Origin: Corinectria fuckeliana
Lineage: Eukaryota; Ascomycota; Sordariomycetes; Hypocreales; Nectriaceae
Direction of reading: 5' to 3'
Assembly (NCBI GenBank): GCA_019137255.1
Contig: WPDH01000080.1
Span: 372,001-436,000 of the forward strand
Length of the DNA stretch: 64,000 nt
Shown: positions 46,887 to 59,377 of the stretch, piece after piece
Layout: each line of letters begins with the position of its first letter
Numbering within the stretch: the first letter of the stretch is position 1
The notes under the pieces: generated by a model
Told to the model about the DNA's origin: nothing
Seen by the model: the letters and a program-made list of their open reading frames with translations, nothing else
Databases searched by the model: none
Translations under genes and position numbers: made by a program

Positions 46887-49825
46887 TGTTGACCTCGAGC
46901 GATGCTTGTTCAGTATGCGAACGAGACGTTCGGGAGGTATGCGCAAGCCGTCGGTCGAGTAAGGTTGGAGGATGGTCTGAATTCTCGATTGTGTTGCTTG
47001 TTTTCCGTTTCTAGCTGTGTCAGAAAATTGTGCGGGAGACAAGGTGCGAGGTCCAAAAGCTGGCCAGCTCCGAGGGTGTTTTAACATGGCTCAAATGCGT
47101 GGTGAGGGCGAGGTGAGAGACGGCTTAACAGGATGGCCAGGCCGGTGGCTGGTCACAGCGAATGAGGACAGGCGGATGTGGGGAGACAAAGGGGGAGGGC
47201 GAGCAGCTGGTTGGTGGGCCGAACTTGAAGGAGTGTTCGTGTTGAATTGTAAGTGAGAGCAAAGTGAATGTTGGTGTTTTGGGGACTATCCAAGTGATTG
47301 ACGTAGCCTGCTCGCCAGCTGGCAGCACACTTGCGCGGGGGGGGAAAAAGAGGGGGAAAGAGGCAGAACCCGGAGAAGGGATTCTTGTTCACAAGGCCTC
47401 GCACCCGCGGAAGTAGTGTTTAAACTCTCCTCCACATGTAGGGAGGGACAACACGGTTCGATTTTGATGCAGCATCCCGATGGCGGAGCCAACCTTGGAC
47501 GTGTCCCTCCCGCCTCTCCTCGCTCATTTTTCCTCCTTTCCTTTCCCCCCTTTTCCCCATCTCTCCCCGGAATTGCAAGAGTAGACAAGTAGATGTTGCA
47601 CTCACGGTTAGAGAAACTCCGTTTACATGAAAGCTAGTTCGGACAGTGTGCCGATCGCTGCTGGCGGGTGGTTCCCGCTCGACGGCCACCGCGATAATCG
47701 ATATCAAAAAGGCACGCTCCACCGGCTTCGGTTCTAGGTAGGTAGGTAGGTACCTAGGGAGGTAGGGCTGTCGTCGTTGCTGGAGAGAAAAGGAATAATT
47801 ACACAGTCTTATAACAGGGATCCAAGGAGAGCACTTGTCTTGCCAGATGCCACCGGCGCCTCGGCCTTTGCTTAGGGCATGAGCTGGCAGCCTTCCGTCC
47901 AAGTTAACCGGACGACCTAACAAGTAAGGTTGGCCTCAAAGGCAACCTCCGACCAGGTAGACAGACTAAGTACCTACAAAGTACTTGGGTAGGTAGGCAA
48001 GGAAAGCAAGACACTGGCGGGTTTTAAGTTGGACGTTGCCTCCCAGCCGCAGATCGGCACAACCTCCGCTCCCGCGCACTCAACTTGAGGCACTCCTATT
48101 CAACGCACACCTGCACGAAGGCGCACGTTCCCGGGGATAAGATGCGGGAAGAGGGGGAAAGAGGGGGGGGGGAGGTTTTCGTTCTCCGTACAGACGATTC
48201 CCGTGCAAAAGCGTCGTCGTCGTTCGTCGCTCGAAACAACGGAATCGAGCAGGCCTTCAGCGCCGCATATTCTGGCCGGCCCGGTCTGGGTGTAGAAAGG
48301 AGGCGTTTGTGGACTAAGCTAGGTGTGGTCTGATATGGTCTGTATGTTTCGGTTTTCCAAGACACGAGCCAAGTTCGAAGGAGGCGTTCCGGCCAGCAGA
48401 GAAAAAGAAAAGGTGCAAAAACAAAACAAGAAAAAAGGAAAGAACATGAAATTAAGACAAAGCAACCAAGCGATCAAGGATGAACGCCGGCCCCGTTCGC
48501 CGTTTGGACCCTAGCCGCGGCGGCAGCCCGTGGAGTGAGTGGAGGGAGGGAAGGGAGGGGGGCGGCTACTGATTATTAGTTTGCGATGACGGGAGGCTGC
48601 ACAAGTGCGGCTACGGCTACGGGCTAGATTACGGCTGCGGCTGCGGCAGCGGCTGATGTGAACCGACGGAACGCTGCAAAGGGTCAGTTGGGAGCGGATC
48701 CGAAGGCGAGATGCGACCTGTGAGGCTCAACATGGAGGAGAGCTCGAGCGGGAAGCGATGGCCCCGCGCTGAAATGCTCGACGAGACGATGGAGCGAGCA
48801 GCTCGACGCGAGGGAAACGGGGACGCCTCGGTGTTCGGCTTACGGCTTCACCGTCGCCCGTCACACCCCCAAGCCCAAAGTCACCGGGCCATCTCCCATC
48901 TCTCCGGGTTGGAAGCCTTCACGGCACGACTCCTGCGGGATGCCGGCTTCGGGCTCGCGGGGCCCCCGAGGTAGAAGAGGCTCCTTCCGACCAGGTGACC
49001 CAAGGGAAACCAAACGGCAACCAAGCGATGCGATGCCGTGAGGGTCGGACTGCAGCAAGGCGAATGGATAAGGTGACCAACCCATTCACTCCTCACGACT
49101 GGTTGTGGTTTTCCCTTCAAGCCTAATGTGTGCTTGCTTCGCGGCGGCAAGCCTTGGAATGAATTAGAAACGAGGCGTCGTTCAATGAGGCCTAGGCCCG
49201 GAATACTTGTGGGTAAATCGGCAGTTGTGGCGGCGTATAATTAGAATGCTTAATACTTAATAGCTTCCAACATGGCGCCATCTACTATGTAGCATCTAGC
49301 ATCCCAACTGTCTTCTTGGGTTACACCAGGCCTGTGCGCCCATCCCACCACTACTACTTCGTCACAGTATTCTGTCGACTTTCCAATCTTCCGCACTCAC
49401 CGCCTGAAGCATCGCCGACACATCACAAGGCCATGCCACCAAAGACCTGACAGCATTTCCCGTCGGTACCCAGCCAGCCGTCCCCAGTCACATGCCGCCG
49501 GCCGCAACGACAAAACCGCAACGCGGTTCCTCTGCGGATCCGGTCGGCCCCATTCCGTCTCGGTCCTCCCCGCCTCGAGACATTGCGGCACCGTGTGTCT
49601 AAACTTTCGTGCTCCACTTGTGCCGGCGGGAGCGTCCGCTTACCTTGAGAGGCCAGGGAGACAAACTCGACTCAGTCGAGATGAGACACGTTTGCTCAGA
49701 ATCAGCCCAGCCAACAGTGTTCAATAAAAACGTGAGCTTTTATTGCATATCAGATAGAACCAACTCATCGAGCTTATCAGGATGCCAGCCACAAGGCCCC
49801 CTGTGCCTATGACCTAACTCTAGAG
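46887..49825. other. 2.9 kb intergenic, simple repeats
   Basis: No gene is supported between the RBR ligase start and the Rad4 stop, although several unmotivated frames exist (47420-47923, 48711-48974). It contains TAGGTAGGTAGGTACC units at 47735-47765 and 47940-47998, a purine-rich run at 48145-48175, and imperfect CGGCTA/CGGCTG repeats at 48608-48655. This is long for a promoter; a non-coding transcript cannot be excluded. Confidence 0.4.
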
Positions 49826-52800
49826 CTATTCATCCTCATCTGAGTCAACATAAGCATCTTGCATCTTCTCATCGTCATCGTCCTCATCTCTGACAATCTT
49901 CCTCTGGCCCCTTGTTGACCGTCGTAGTCCAGATCGTCCGTATTCTGGTTGTTTTGCTTTGTCCTTGTCCTTCGCGGTTGTCTTCACACGCAATGCTTCA
50001 GCCTCCGCCTCCGCTTCCTCGTTGACCTGCATCTCCGCATTTCCGTGATACTCTGTGCTCTCTTCCATCAGGAGGCCGTCGTCGCCGTCATCATCCTCGT
50101 CAACGGCTGGGAAAAAACTAGAGACTTGGTGTGTTGGCTCCTCCGTCTCTTCTTCTTCCTCTTCGTATCCATCAGGTAGAAATCCGCCTGCCATGTCTTC
50201 GTCATGCTCATCCGATTCCTGAGGAACGTGTAATGCATCTCTTCTGTGCCCGAATACGGACATTTGGTCATCAATCTCTCCGTACTCCCGACGAATCCTC
50301 GCCGCGATCCGCATTCCCATAAGGAACCTTCTCCACTGAGCTAGTGCTGACTTTCGACGTTTCTCGTCTTCTTTTCGGATTCGTTCGGCTTCGGCCTTTT
50401 CAAGCTCTTCCATTAACATGTCGTAGTTCTCTTCTGCGATGACGACCCCCTGGATCACCGGAACAGCCATGCGATGCCCGAATTCGAAGCCCACCACCGC
50501 TTCGGCATAATCGATTTGCAATTTCTTGCAAACGCGCATAGTTGAGCGGTATGGAACATGCACAGCGCCTTCTGGACACATATGCTTTGCAAACAGATCA
50601 ATATTCCTAGTTCGAGGTTAGCGGGCACATCCAGAAGATGAAACGTCAGAAGCAAGTACCCATATTCGTTCTTGGGAATAACTCCGTCCTTGATCGGTGG
50701 CGGAATGATCCAATCTGTTTGCTCGATGCTAAACAGTCCCTGGAGGACCTTTTCTCCTGTTGCAAGCTCTGCTTCCATAATCTCCCGCCGCCGGTTTGTC
50801 GTTGCTGCGCGGTAAGGCACCCGCTTCAGAGGCTGTTCTCCTTGAATGGGCGCCCGACCTTGTTTGTGCCATGTTTCGGCACTTTTCACTTGGACAACGT
50901 CGCTGCGAAGATAGACGTCTTCTTCCTCCAATTTTCCACCCTTGGCCTTGTTTTTGAAGACCTTGGCCGGCACAGCCTCTGGCTTCAGAGCCTCCTCTCG
51001 CTTGAAGTGCCGCTCAAGGACAAATTCCTTGGACTGCTTGTAGTACTGCAGAGTCTCCTGGCCTTCTTTAATTTCTTTCTTCTCCGGCTTTGCAGCCTTC
51101 AAATCTGTAGCGTCTTCCGTCTCATCGACTTCCGTGATTGGGTAGCCCCTGGTGCCCCTCCGATATCCAGAAGTTGCCGTCTTGAACCAGTCAAACTGCT
51201 CATATCGCTTCACCTTTCCGTGGCGATTGTAGATCGGGACTTTCTCTGAACCCATCCTCACTCCTTTGGTTCGACCAGGCAGCATGTTCCTCTTCAGATA
51301 CCGAACTGTAACATCCTTGGCGGTTCCGTCTTGTGAGTACCCCATAATGTATGCCATCACTTGTCGAGCCTTGTCGGCCTTGGCGCCGCGAGGTTCCAAG
51401 GATTCGATGATGTCTCTGTTTGTCCCAATTGCATTCTTGACCAAGACGTCAACAGGCAGATACTTATTGGTGACTGGCGACTTGACTTCGGTCCAATAGT
51501 GAGGGAATTCCAGGTCGTTATCGTACTTTTTCGTGGGGGTTGGCCCCTTTCTTGGTGTAACTTTCTGTTCAACAACAGACTCATCGTCGGTATCCTTGTA
51601 TTCTAGCCGTAGCTCGTCCGAATCGCTCAATATCATGGTACTAGTCTCTTTTTTCGCCCGGGTAGATCTAGTCGACTTTTTCGCTGTCTTGTCCAAATGT
51701 TTCGCTGGTTGTCTTCCTTTGCTCGTGCCCTTCTGCGGTTTTTTCTCCTTGCCCTTCTCGGGGTTTGACTGTTCGTTTTCTGGATCGTCCTCGTCCTTCT
51801 CAAGTTCAGCATCTTCCAGTTTGTTCCAACCGAACCCCAAGGTCTGAAGGCTAGCGACCATCCGTGCCTCAATTCCCAGCCCTCGAAGTAAGGCTGTAAA
51901 GAGCTGTGCGCCGACGTCGCGGCTGCCCTCACAATTCCGGGCAAGGTGGCGGAACTCTTCCACGTTATTGATCCGTTCACCAAACCGTTCTGGATCATGG
52001 GCTTCAGCCCTTTGGGCCTTGGTTAACCGATCAAGTCTCTCAAGAGACATGTATCCCCACTTCCTGAGGCCCGGAGCGTTCACCCGAAATCTTTGCTTCC
52101 ACCAGGACGCCAGCGTCTTCATGAGTCGGAAGAGGGGGTCCCCATGACTCATGTCAATAGCTCCCTCCTCGAGTCGCTGCGCTTCTTCTCCCCAGTCGCG
52201 AGATTTCGTGTCAACCGGCTTCTTTCCCTTGCCTTTCGTCTTGCCCTGGCTTCTTGGAGGTCGCTTCGTGGCAGGTGGCTTGACTAAGCCGCTGTTCAGT
52301 CTCCAGCGATCTACCTCATCCCATAGCTTCGGAGGGAGGTGTGAGATCATCGTTGCCTGTACTTCGGGGTCGCAGAGCCAGGCGTTTCGTTTCGCGTTGT
52401 GCCACAGAAGTAACAAAACATGGACGCAATGTGAAGCATTACGAACCTGCCTCTCCCGTTTTGAAGGTCCCTTTTTAGTTCCGAACGGATTCGTCAAGGA
52501 TATTCGGGTGTCCTTAATGAGAGTCAACTCCAAGTCGCCAGTTGGGGCCGGCGCATCCGGTATAGGTGCAGCGGGAGTCTCGACATCTTCAAATTCGATG
52601 TCCTCATCATCTCCTGAGTCTTCGGCTTTGGGCAGTGCGACATCCTCAAATTCGTCGTCGGAAAGCGAAGTCAGCGAGCTATCGCCGTCATCATCACCGG
52701 AGTCCTGAAAAATCGAGTTCGGGTGCTTTGAAGACAGTGAAGTTGTAGTTGCATCAAGATCGTCGAACAAAGTCGCCTTCCGCCGTTCCGTGTTGGCGGT

Positions 52801-52881
52801 TGCCCTCCCGGATTTGGTTGGTCTTATCTCTCCTGAAGGCGGCGAATCACGCAGTCGCTTGCGCGGTACAAGGGGAGGCAT
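49826..52881 (-). CDS. rad4: Rad4/XPC nucleotide excision repair protein
   Basis: Exons 52881-50660 and 50606-49826 (intron 53 bases) give 1000 residues. After an acidic, disordered N-terminus comes a transglutaminase-like domain (about 140-350: SKRERQVRNASHCVHVLLLLWH, GDPLFRLMKTLASWWKQRF, VGAQLFTALLRGLGIEARMVASL) interrupted by a Lys-rich linker. It resumes at FPHYWTEVKSPVTNKYLPVDVL, followed by the three beta-hairpin domains (YLKRNMLPGRTKGVRMG; VVQVKSAETWHKQGRAP; NEYGNIDLFAKHMCPEGAVHV). The splice restores EYGNIDLF. The C-terminus has a coiled coil (MEELEKAEAERIRKEDEKRR) and a basic-acidic tail. Rad4 binds helix-distorting lesions with Rad23 and opens them for repair in the nucleus. Length and domain order are typical. 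Confidence 0.93.
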
Positions 52882-53314
52882 TATCTCCTCTAATGTTGAT
52901 ATAACGCATTTCAGACGGCTTCTTGATCTGTAGCGTGGCCATTGCCGTCATCGATGCGCGAGATGACACGAAAGCACGTGATGCAATCTACGGCACATGC
53001 ATTTATCCCATGATAACGTAAGTAAGATATCTTTATATACAGTCTACTCTAGGGTTACTTAGAGATATATGAGATTATTGAAGGCTCATATATGCACTTA
53101 CCTCGTTAGGTAGTCACAGCCATACAGCATGACGATTCATCATAATTAATGTTCCATTCAAAAAAGACAAAATGTCTAGAAATACGTTTAAAATCAAAAA
53201 CCCCAGCTTCGCCAACTGCCTGCCCGCCAATGTTCAAATGAGCTTTACAGCGGTATCAAACAATAATCCAACGCCAGACAATGCATCTACGTCGCTTCTG
53301 CCCATATTTACTCC
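52882..53314. other. Short intergenic region
   Basis: Promoter of Rad4 and 3' flank of the AN1-finger gene; AT-rich from 53000 to 53170. A CACGTG E-box lies at about 52975-52980. No gene seen. Confidence 0.45.
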
Positions 53315-54247
53315 TCAAACCTGGATCAAATCAGGAGGAGCACCGACTCCTCTCAACAGCACCACCGTGTTCCCGCTCTGCAACACCGTTCCAACCTTCT
53401 CATTGAATTCTAGAATTCTGCCCCCTTCAACATGAAATACTCGAAGCTTATCCCGCTCGTCGGTGCTCTGGTTGTTGATGTTCTGCACCTGCAGACTCCT
53501 TGCCGCTGCATCCAGCACCCGGCCAACCACCCAGTCCTTGGAGTAGAAGAACTCCCCCTTGGGGAACTTTGCGAGAGTGGTTTCTGCCTCTGCCTCCACG
53601 TAGATGTAGACCCTTTTCTCTGGAGCGATCTTCGCATCGCCCTTGGCCGACTTCTTTAGCTGGTTGACAGCGACTAGCCGAGCAGACGTTGAGCTGGGCT
53701 TCGGCTTTGGTAAAGCCCTGCCAGCCTGCTCTTTCTTCGCCGAGCCCCATGCGCGCAGCTTGTCGAATGCTGACTTTGTCTTCTGGCCAACATCGAACTG
53801 CGCTGGCCGAGCCCCGATGGGAACCAGGTTCTTGCAGTCGTGGTCCTCCTTTAACCGGTGCTTCAAGCAGTAGTCTCGGTTGCAGGTCTGACAGTGCACT
53901 CCAGGCGTCAAGGATGTCCCCACGACCGTCTTACAGGCCGGGGTTGCACATGGCTTCTGCGAGACCTTGTCGCGTAACAGCTTGCCCTGGCCAATGGAGG
54001 GCTGCGCCAGCTCCTTAAGCCGTTTCCGCTCTGCCCAGGCTCCCTCATTTGTGCATTTGTGTGATGTTTCGGATCGGTGGTCGAGGCAGAAAGTCTTTCG
54101 GCAGGACTGGCAGAAGAAGGGGAGGAAATCGAGTTGGTTGCAGTAGTCGTACTCGCAGTGCTTGCCAATCAGCGTGGCGTCGTCGTGCTTGTTGTCCATT
54201 TCGACGTAACTCGTCTCCTGAGAGTCCTTGTTCGACGAGGATGCCAT
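53315..54247 (-). CDS. AN1-type zinc finger protein, Cuz1/ZFAND1-like
   Basis: A single exon of 310 residues. Two AN1 fingers follow in tandem: GKHCEYDYCNQLDFLPFFCQ with CRKTFCLDHR, and PCATPACKTVV with GVHCQTCNRDYCLKHR. The C-terminal part (about residues 215-310: EKRVYIYVEAEAE, PKGEFFYSKDWVVGRVLDAAA, TVLQSGNTVVLLRG) fits the ubiquitin-like domain that follows the fingers in yeast Cuz1 and human ZFAND1. These proteins link Cdc48/p97 to the proteasome under arsenite stress. KKEQAGRALPKPKPSST is the basic linker between the parts. The length is near Cuz1 (about 274). The start ATG at 54247 precedes MASSSNKDSQET and is the first in frame. Confidence 0.88.
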   Translation of the reverse strand: MASSSNKDSQETSYVEMDNKHDDATLIGKHCEYDYCNQLDFLPFFCQSCRKTFCLDHRSETSHKCTNEGAWAERKRLKELAQPSIGQGKLLRDKVSQKPCATPACKTVVGTSLTPGVHCQTCNRDYCLKHRLKEDHDCKNLVPIGARPAQFDVGQKTKSAFDKLRAWGSAKKEQAGRALPKPKPSSTSARLVAVNQLKKSAKGDAKIAPEKRVYIYVEAEAETTLAKFPKGEFFYSKDWVVGRVLDAAARSLQVQNINNQSTDERDKLRVFHVEGGRILEFNEKVGTVLQSGNTVVLLRGVGAPPDLIQV

Positions 54248-55119
54248 GGTAAAGGACTTCGGTGGGTTTTATTCCTTGAATACTAGGCAGAGTAGACGTC
54301 GTAAGTGCTCGGGGTGCACTGAACGGATGACAGATGGTCGACGCGGCGACGAAGAACCGTCTGGAACGTCCGCGCTTGCGCCTGCGCCTGACCAAGCTTG
54401 GCGGCGAGCTTGCCGATGAGTTTCGGTGCTCCGCCACGGACGAGCAACGGACAAATGAAAGTGAACAGACCTCCTTCCTGGCGTGGTTCGAACCGAGAAA
54501 TTGACGAGGGCGAAAGCAAGAAATACAAAGCAAGATGATGCCAGGGGGAGAATGCGCGAGGCCAAGTCGTCGGTGCAGGCGCACAGCCCTATCCACCTCC
54601 ACGAAGTCGCGGGGTTGTTTGTTATTCCTCCCGCATCCCCTAATTAAATCCCCGCTAATTACGAGAACGCCGGAGTGGGTGCTTCAGTGTCTAAACGATA
54701 GGTACGGAGTAAGGCAAGCTTCCAATCTTGCCTATACGCCCATAACTGCACTCCCAGTTGTATAGCCATATATATATATAATAATAAAATTTACATTGGT
54801 AGTCAGAGGGCAGTAGCAGGGCCTGCCCTTAGAAGCGCGAAGCTGGCCGTATAGCTAGATGCTGCTGTCACCTAAGTAAGTAATAAATTGTGTCTAGAAG
54901 TGGCGATTACGTTACCAACATTCCCTAATAGAAAACTTCACTAAGAAGCTGGCTCCTCTTAAAATCGGCATCTCTTAACGCTTTACTTCACTACATCACA
55001 AGCCTCTCTCCCTCCTTCTTTAATACCCTTATCTCTTTTCCTTCCTTTCCTTCTTCCACAACATTCCCGTTCCAGGCAGTCTAAACGCAAGTCTCATTTT
55101 TCTCCACATTTCCCAATAA

Positions 55120-55640
55120 AATGACTCTTCAGCCTCCATCTTCAATAATTCCTGACTAGACTCATAGTGCCTTGTCTAGATCAGCCATTCCTTTATCCTC
55201 CTTCCCTTTCGTCGTCGTCCTCTAGTCGTCCAACTTTACACTGCCCCAGTCAAAATAGCTTGTCCGAGTCTACCTGTCCCGTCCCACTATCATCAAGTCA
55301 GCCAAGAGTTAGACTTTAACTCAACTGAGATAGAGATACTGTAAGTATCATCGTATCGTTTTGTAGATAAGGAAGCATCTTCTATTTCTACCATCTAAAG
55401 TAGATAACCGCGAGGGTTCCAAGGTTCGGGTGCAACAGCTCTCCAACGTTCAGGCCCCCCAGGATACAATCACAATAAGCCCTATGACAGCAACAGATTG
55501 ACTCGTCTCGCATGGCAAGTCATCTCCTTAAGACCTACCTAGAAGGCGCGCCAGATCACAGTTTGATATTGCATAATTCGATACATCGACTTTGTTCTTC
55601 CAAAAAGAATTGAACGACTTAGATTGAGTGAGTTGTCCCC
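55120..55640 (+). pseudogene. Possible decayed coding remnant, unknown
   Basis: The plus strand shows frame-broken stretches that read like protein: MTLQPPSSIIPD then a stop at 55121; VDNREGSKVRVQQLSNVQ around 55400-55460; SSRMASHLLKTYLEGAPD around 55500-55555. Stops and frameshifts separate them. I do not recognise a family. It could be a dead gene or transposon relic, or chance. Confidence 0.2.
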
Positions 55641-57429
55641 TGGTCTAAGTCCCTAATCCCCTGATTCCCTTCCTCTCATCATCTTTTTTTTCAAATCACT
55701 GTGTTTCTTCATGTATACGCTTGTATGGCTACCCAGAGGCTGACTAAACCTACGATCTATACACATGCTACGGCTGATGATTGGTAGCCAGGAAGCTTGT
55801 CACAGAGAAACGTTCTCGTGGTGAGCGCCTATAAATCACAAGTGACATGATTCGTCGCATGGGAAGGGGACTTGCTCAAGATTTCGTAGACAACAGTCTT
55901 CTTCATAGGACTCTTCCATATACAGCGTTCTAGTCCAGTACCTCTAGTCTAATTGACTGCAAGAGTTGACGACATTACTCAATCGCTATACGAAGACTCG
56001 GAATGCCTTACGATTAAGGATGCCGAGTTATCCCAGACGAAGATAGAAGAATGTTAGGAAAGACTATAGGTGGTGGTCACACTGCGAGCAGGGAAAGGGC
56101 ACAAATTTGATTTCGCTGCCAAGGCATAGAGACTTTCAGAGCCGAGGTACGGAGCTCATGACATCAGTTAGGGCGAAACCGTTTGGCATAGCCATATAGG
56201 CCTTGCCATAGTGCCCTGTATTATGTACCTTGTCTAATGGTAAGGCCGTGAGGTTTGATTTCGGAAAGCCTGTCGGCTAGACATTGACCTCGACGGCCGT
56301 ATCACACTGCATTCGACTTATTGGGATGCTTGCGAATCCTAGCGGCCACGATATCGGCAGTGTTCCTATCTCAGGGACCAACATTGGAACAGCCCGCCTG
56401 GCCCTGGTCCACAGCAATAACGTATTATCGAAAAGAGTCACCGAGGAATATATTGGCGAGAATGGAGTGTACATGTGGGAGTTGTGTCTCAAAGCTGACT
56501 CTCTGCCAGAAAAGCATCCTGTCATCGACCATGCCAAGACCATCCATGTGGTCTGATCTATATCGTACAGTCAGTTATGTGGGGTAAGGTACTCGGCGTG
56601 TGAGTGAACTACAACCAAGTTAGTAGAGTTGCCACTGCAAAGTAACCGACAAATATGACATCCAACCGTTTTCCGATCTCGAGGTTAGGCCACGTTTTGA
56701 CTTCTCGGTGCAAATTATTTTCCTACATGCTGTATCTTGACGCCATGTTGCTGTATGTTGAAAACAAGAAAGTGCCTGAGCAGCCCCCGAGGTTATCTGG
56801 ATAGAGAAACATGAAGGTATAGTTAATTTTATGACCAGCGTCTAGAACGCTATGTCTTAGGAGATCTTTACCCCGTCATGCTAGGTGATACGTTCTGTGA
56901 TAGGAGATACTCGATTCGTTACAAGCTTGGCCACCGCGGGTATTCGACAGCCTAGCTAGCATGGGATGGCCAGGAGAAGTGCGCATCCCGTATACCTTGG
57001 CAATTCAACTTGACGCCAATTCCCTTCTTTTTTTCGTTCTAGGCGATGGGTCTATCAGGATTAAACAAGCCTACATCTCAACAGAGAAACTTGAAGAGGG
57101 CCCGGACAGTATGGCGCTGAGGCTTCCGGTAACACTTTATAAAAAGAGCAACCTGATAACGTCGAGACACTTTGCCCAGATGGCGAGGCGTTTCTAGTAT
57201 ACTGGTCCAAATGGCACTCACACCTGCCTCGTTACCCCAGGGGCTGACTAGTGGGCCTCCCAACCTGACACAGTTTTGACGGCTTCAAAGCAACTTCTCC
57301 AGGTCCGGGTTGATACTCTCTCGGCCGGTATCATCCATAGAGGTATCAGTGCACTCATCATGTACCAAATCAATCGGAGTGACTCTTGAGTTGGCGATCT
57401 AGACATATCGACTAAGCCTTCACGTGTAG

Positions 57430-57855
57430 CTTTGCACAGAGTGATGAGGACCTCTGGGAAACTATAGTCAAGGCCGTTATAGCGCTATAATGAAGCAAGG
57501 AGACCTAGCTTCGTCTCCACGAGCTGCTGGTTGCATCAGCCTTCTGGCCGGGATGGGTTGACAACGCAAGGGGAGATAACTGCTTAGTAGACTGGGGAGA
57601 GCCCTTTGCAACCGACGAATCACGATTGGCCATCGCTCAACCCGCAGATGGATATATCCACCAGCTCGATGTCTCTGATGCCACGCGCCTTGTTCCGCAT
57701 GTAAACGACACCCTCAACACTAGCGCAGGGGCCTTAACAGCGCTTGCCTCAGCCCAACCAGCCGCCACCAAACGCCCTAGAGTGGGTGTACCTAAGTACC
57801 TATCTATGCGCCGGCTCTCTACCAACCGCACCATCTCACGGCCACCGCTATAACC
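57430..57855 (+). pseudogene. Possible decayed coding remnant, unknown
   Basis: A frame with protein-like composition reads SDEDLWETIVKAVIAL, then stops, then ELLVASAFWPGWVDNARGD and LVDWGEPFATDESRLAIAQP up to 57855. Two adjacent stops and a third interrupt it near 57488-57515. No family is recognised. It lies just upstream of the Ppg1 leader on the same strand. Confidence 0.22.
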
Positions 57856-58221
57856 CCACAAACCTCTTCCCACAACACCCACAACATCCTCGCCCACCAA
57901 CCATCATCACATCCCCTTCTTCTTCTTCTTCTTTCGGCCGCCCTCCCTCCCGTCGCCCTTCCCACCGCGGCGTCGTCGCCTCGCCTCACATTCGCCCTCG
58001 CCATACTGGCCCCGCGCCCATGTGAACCGCCTTCTCCCCGATCATGTTGGTACAACCACAGAGCTACGCCCCAGACATCACCCTCGCCAGGAGCCGAATT
58101 CGCCGCCGCCGCAAGCCTTAATGACGCCGGCGCATGACCCTGCGGCCCTCCGTTCCTCACATCCGTCCAACTTGACCTTTCCGGTGGCCCCCTTAGGCCC
58201 CGCCTTCACACCCAATCAACC

Positions 58222-59377
58222 ATGCCCGGGCTACCAGGTAAGCTCGGCAAAAGCACAAGACCATCATCGTCATGCTCAGTCGCACTGACGAATCATCCCT
58301 TCTCGCCTCGCAGCTTCCGTCGACCTGGACGAGTGCATCTCGCGCCTCTACAAAAAGGAGCTCCTCGCCGAGTCCGTCATCGAGGCCATCTGCGCCAAGA
58401 CCAAGGAGCTGCTCATGCGCGAGAGCAACGTCGTCCACGTCCGCGCACCCATCACCGTAGTGGGGGACATCCACGGCCAGTTCTTCGACCTCATTGAGAT
58501 TTTCCGAATCGGCGGCTATTGCCCAGACACGAATTACCTTTTCCTTGGTAACCCTGCCCGACTGCACGGCCGTTGTCTGATCGCGTGGCTGACAAACCAT
58601 ACCCAGGCGACTATGTCGACCGCGGCATGTTCAGCGTCGAGACCATCTCGCTGCTGGTGTGTCTGAAGCTACGATACCCTAACCGTGTACATCTGATCCG
58701 CGGCAACCACGAATCGCGTGGCGTTACCCAGTCGTATGGATTCTATACCGAGTGCTCGCGCAAATACGGCAACGCCAATGTGTGGCACTACTTCACCGAC
58801 ATGTTCGACTTCCTGACCTTGAGCGTCGTAATTAACGACCAAATCTTCTGCGTCCACGGAGGTACATATCAACTATCCCCTGAAAGTCCCTCTTACAGAC
58901 GCTGACTCGGGACTTGCAGGCCTTTCGCCTTCGATCCACTCTATCGACCAAATCAAGATCATAGACCGTTTCCGCGAGATCCCCCACGAAGGCCCAATGG
59001 CCGATCTCGTCTGGTCCGATCCTGACCCGGACCGCGACGAGTTTTCCCTCTCGCCTCGAGGCGCGGGGTACACCTTTGGTGCCCAGGTGGTTAAGAAGTT
59101 CCTCGCCGTCAACAACATGTCACATATCCTCCGCGCCCACCAGCTCTGCCAAGAGGGCTTCCAGGTCCTCTACGACGACCGGCTCAGCACCGTCTGGAGC
59201 GCCCCCAACTACTGCTACCGCTGCGGCAACATGGCGAGTGTGCTCGAGGTCAGCGACACCGGCGAGCGCTTCTTCAACGTCTTCGCCGCCGCGCCCGAGA
59301 ATGATGTACACAAGGATTTACAACCCGGGGGCGAGAAGTCCGCAGATGGCAACGCTCTCCCCGATTACTTCCTCTAA
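58222..59377 (+). CDS. ppg1: Ser/Thr phosphatase, PP2A-like Ppg1
   Basis: Exons 58222-58237, 58314-58547, 58607-58861 and 58920-59377 give 320 residues. Exon 1 is only 16 bases (MPGLP). All metallophosphatase motifs are present: GDIHG, GDYVDRG (restored across the 58548-58606 intron), GNHES, the HGGLSPS block (restored across 58862-58919), and SAPNYCYRCGN. The C-terminus is PDYFL, the methylated tail shared by PP2A, PP4 and Ppg1. DQIKIIDRFREIPHEG and the LDECISRLYKKELL start favour the Ppg1 subgroup over PP4 or PP2A. In yeast Ppg1 acts with Far/STRIPAK-like partners and in glycogen control. It is convergent with the RhoGDI gene. Confidence 0.92.

Larger units (their letters stand above)
54248..58221. 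other. 4 kb intergenic with traces of decayed coding DNA
   Basis: Apart from the two relic traces listed separately, no gene is supported. 54770-54790 is a TA repeat. 57880-58221 is C-rich and is probably the leader of the Ppg1 gene. Confidence 0.4.

Noticed and set aside
47420..47923. 167-residue minus-strand frame
   Set aside because: It covers simple TAGGTA repeats and C-rich leader sequence; no motif or start context.
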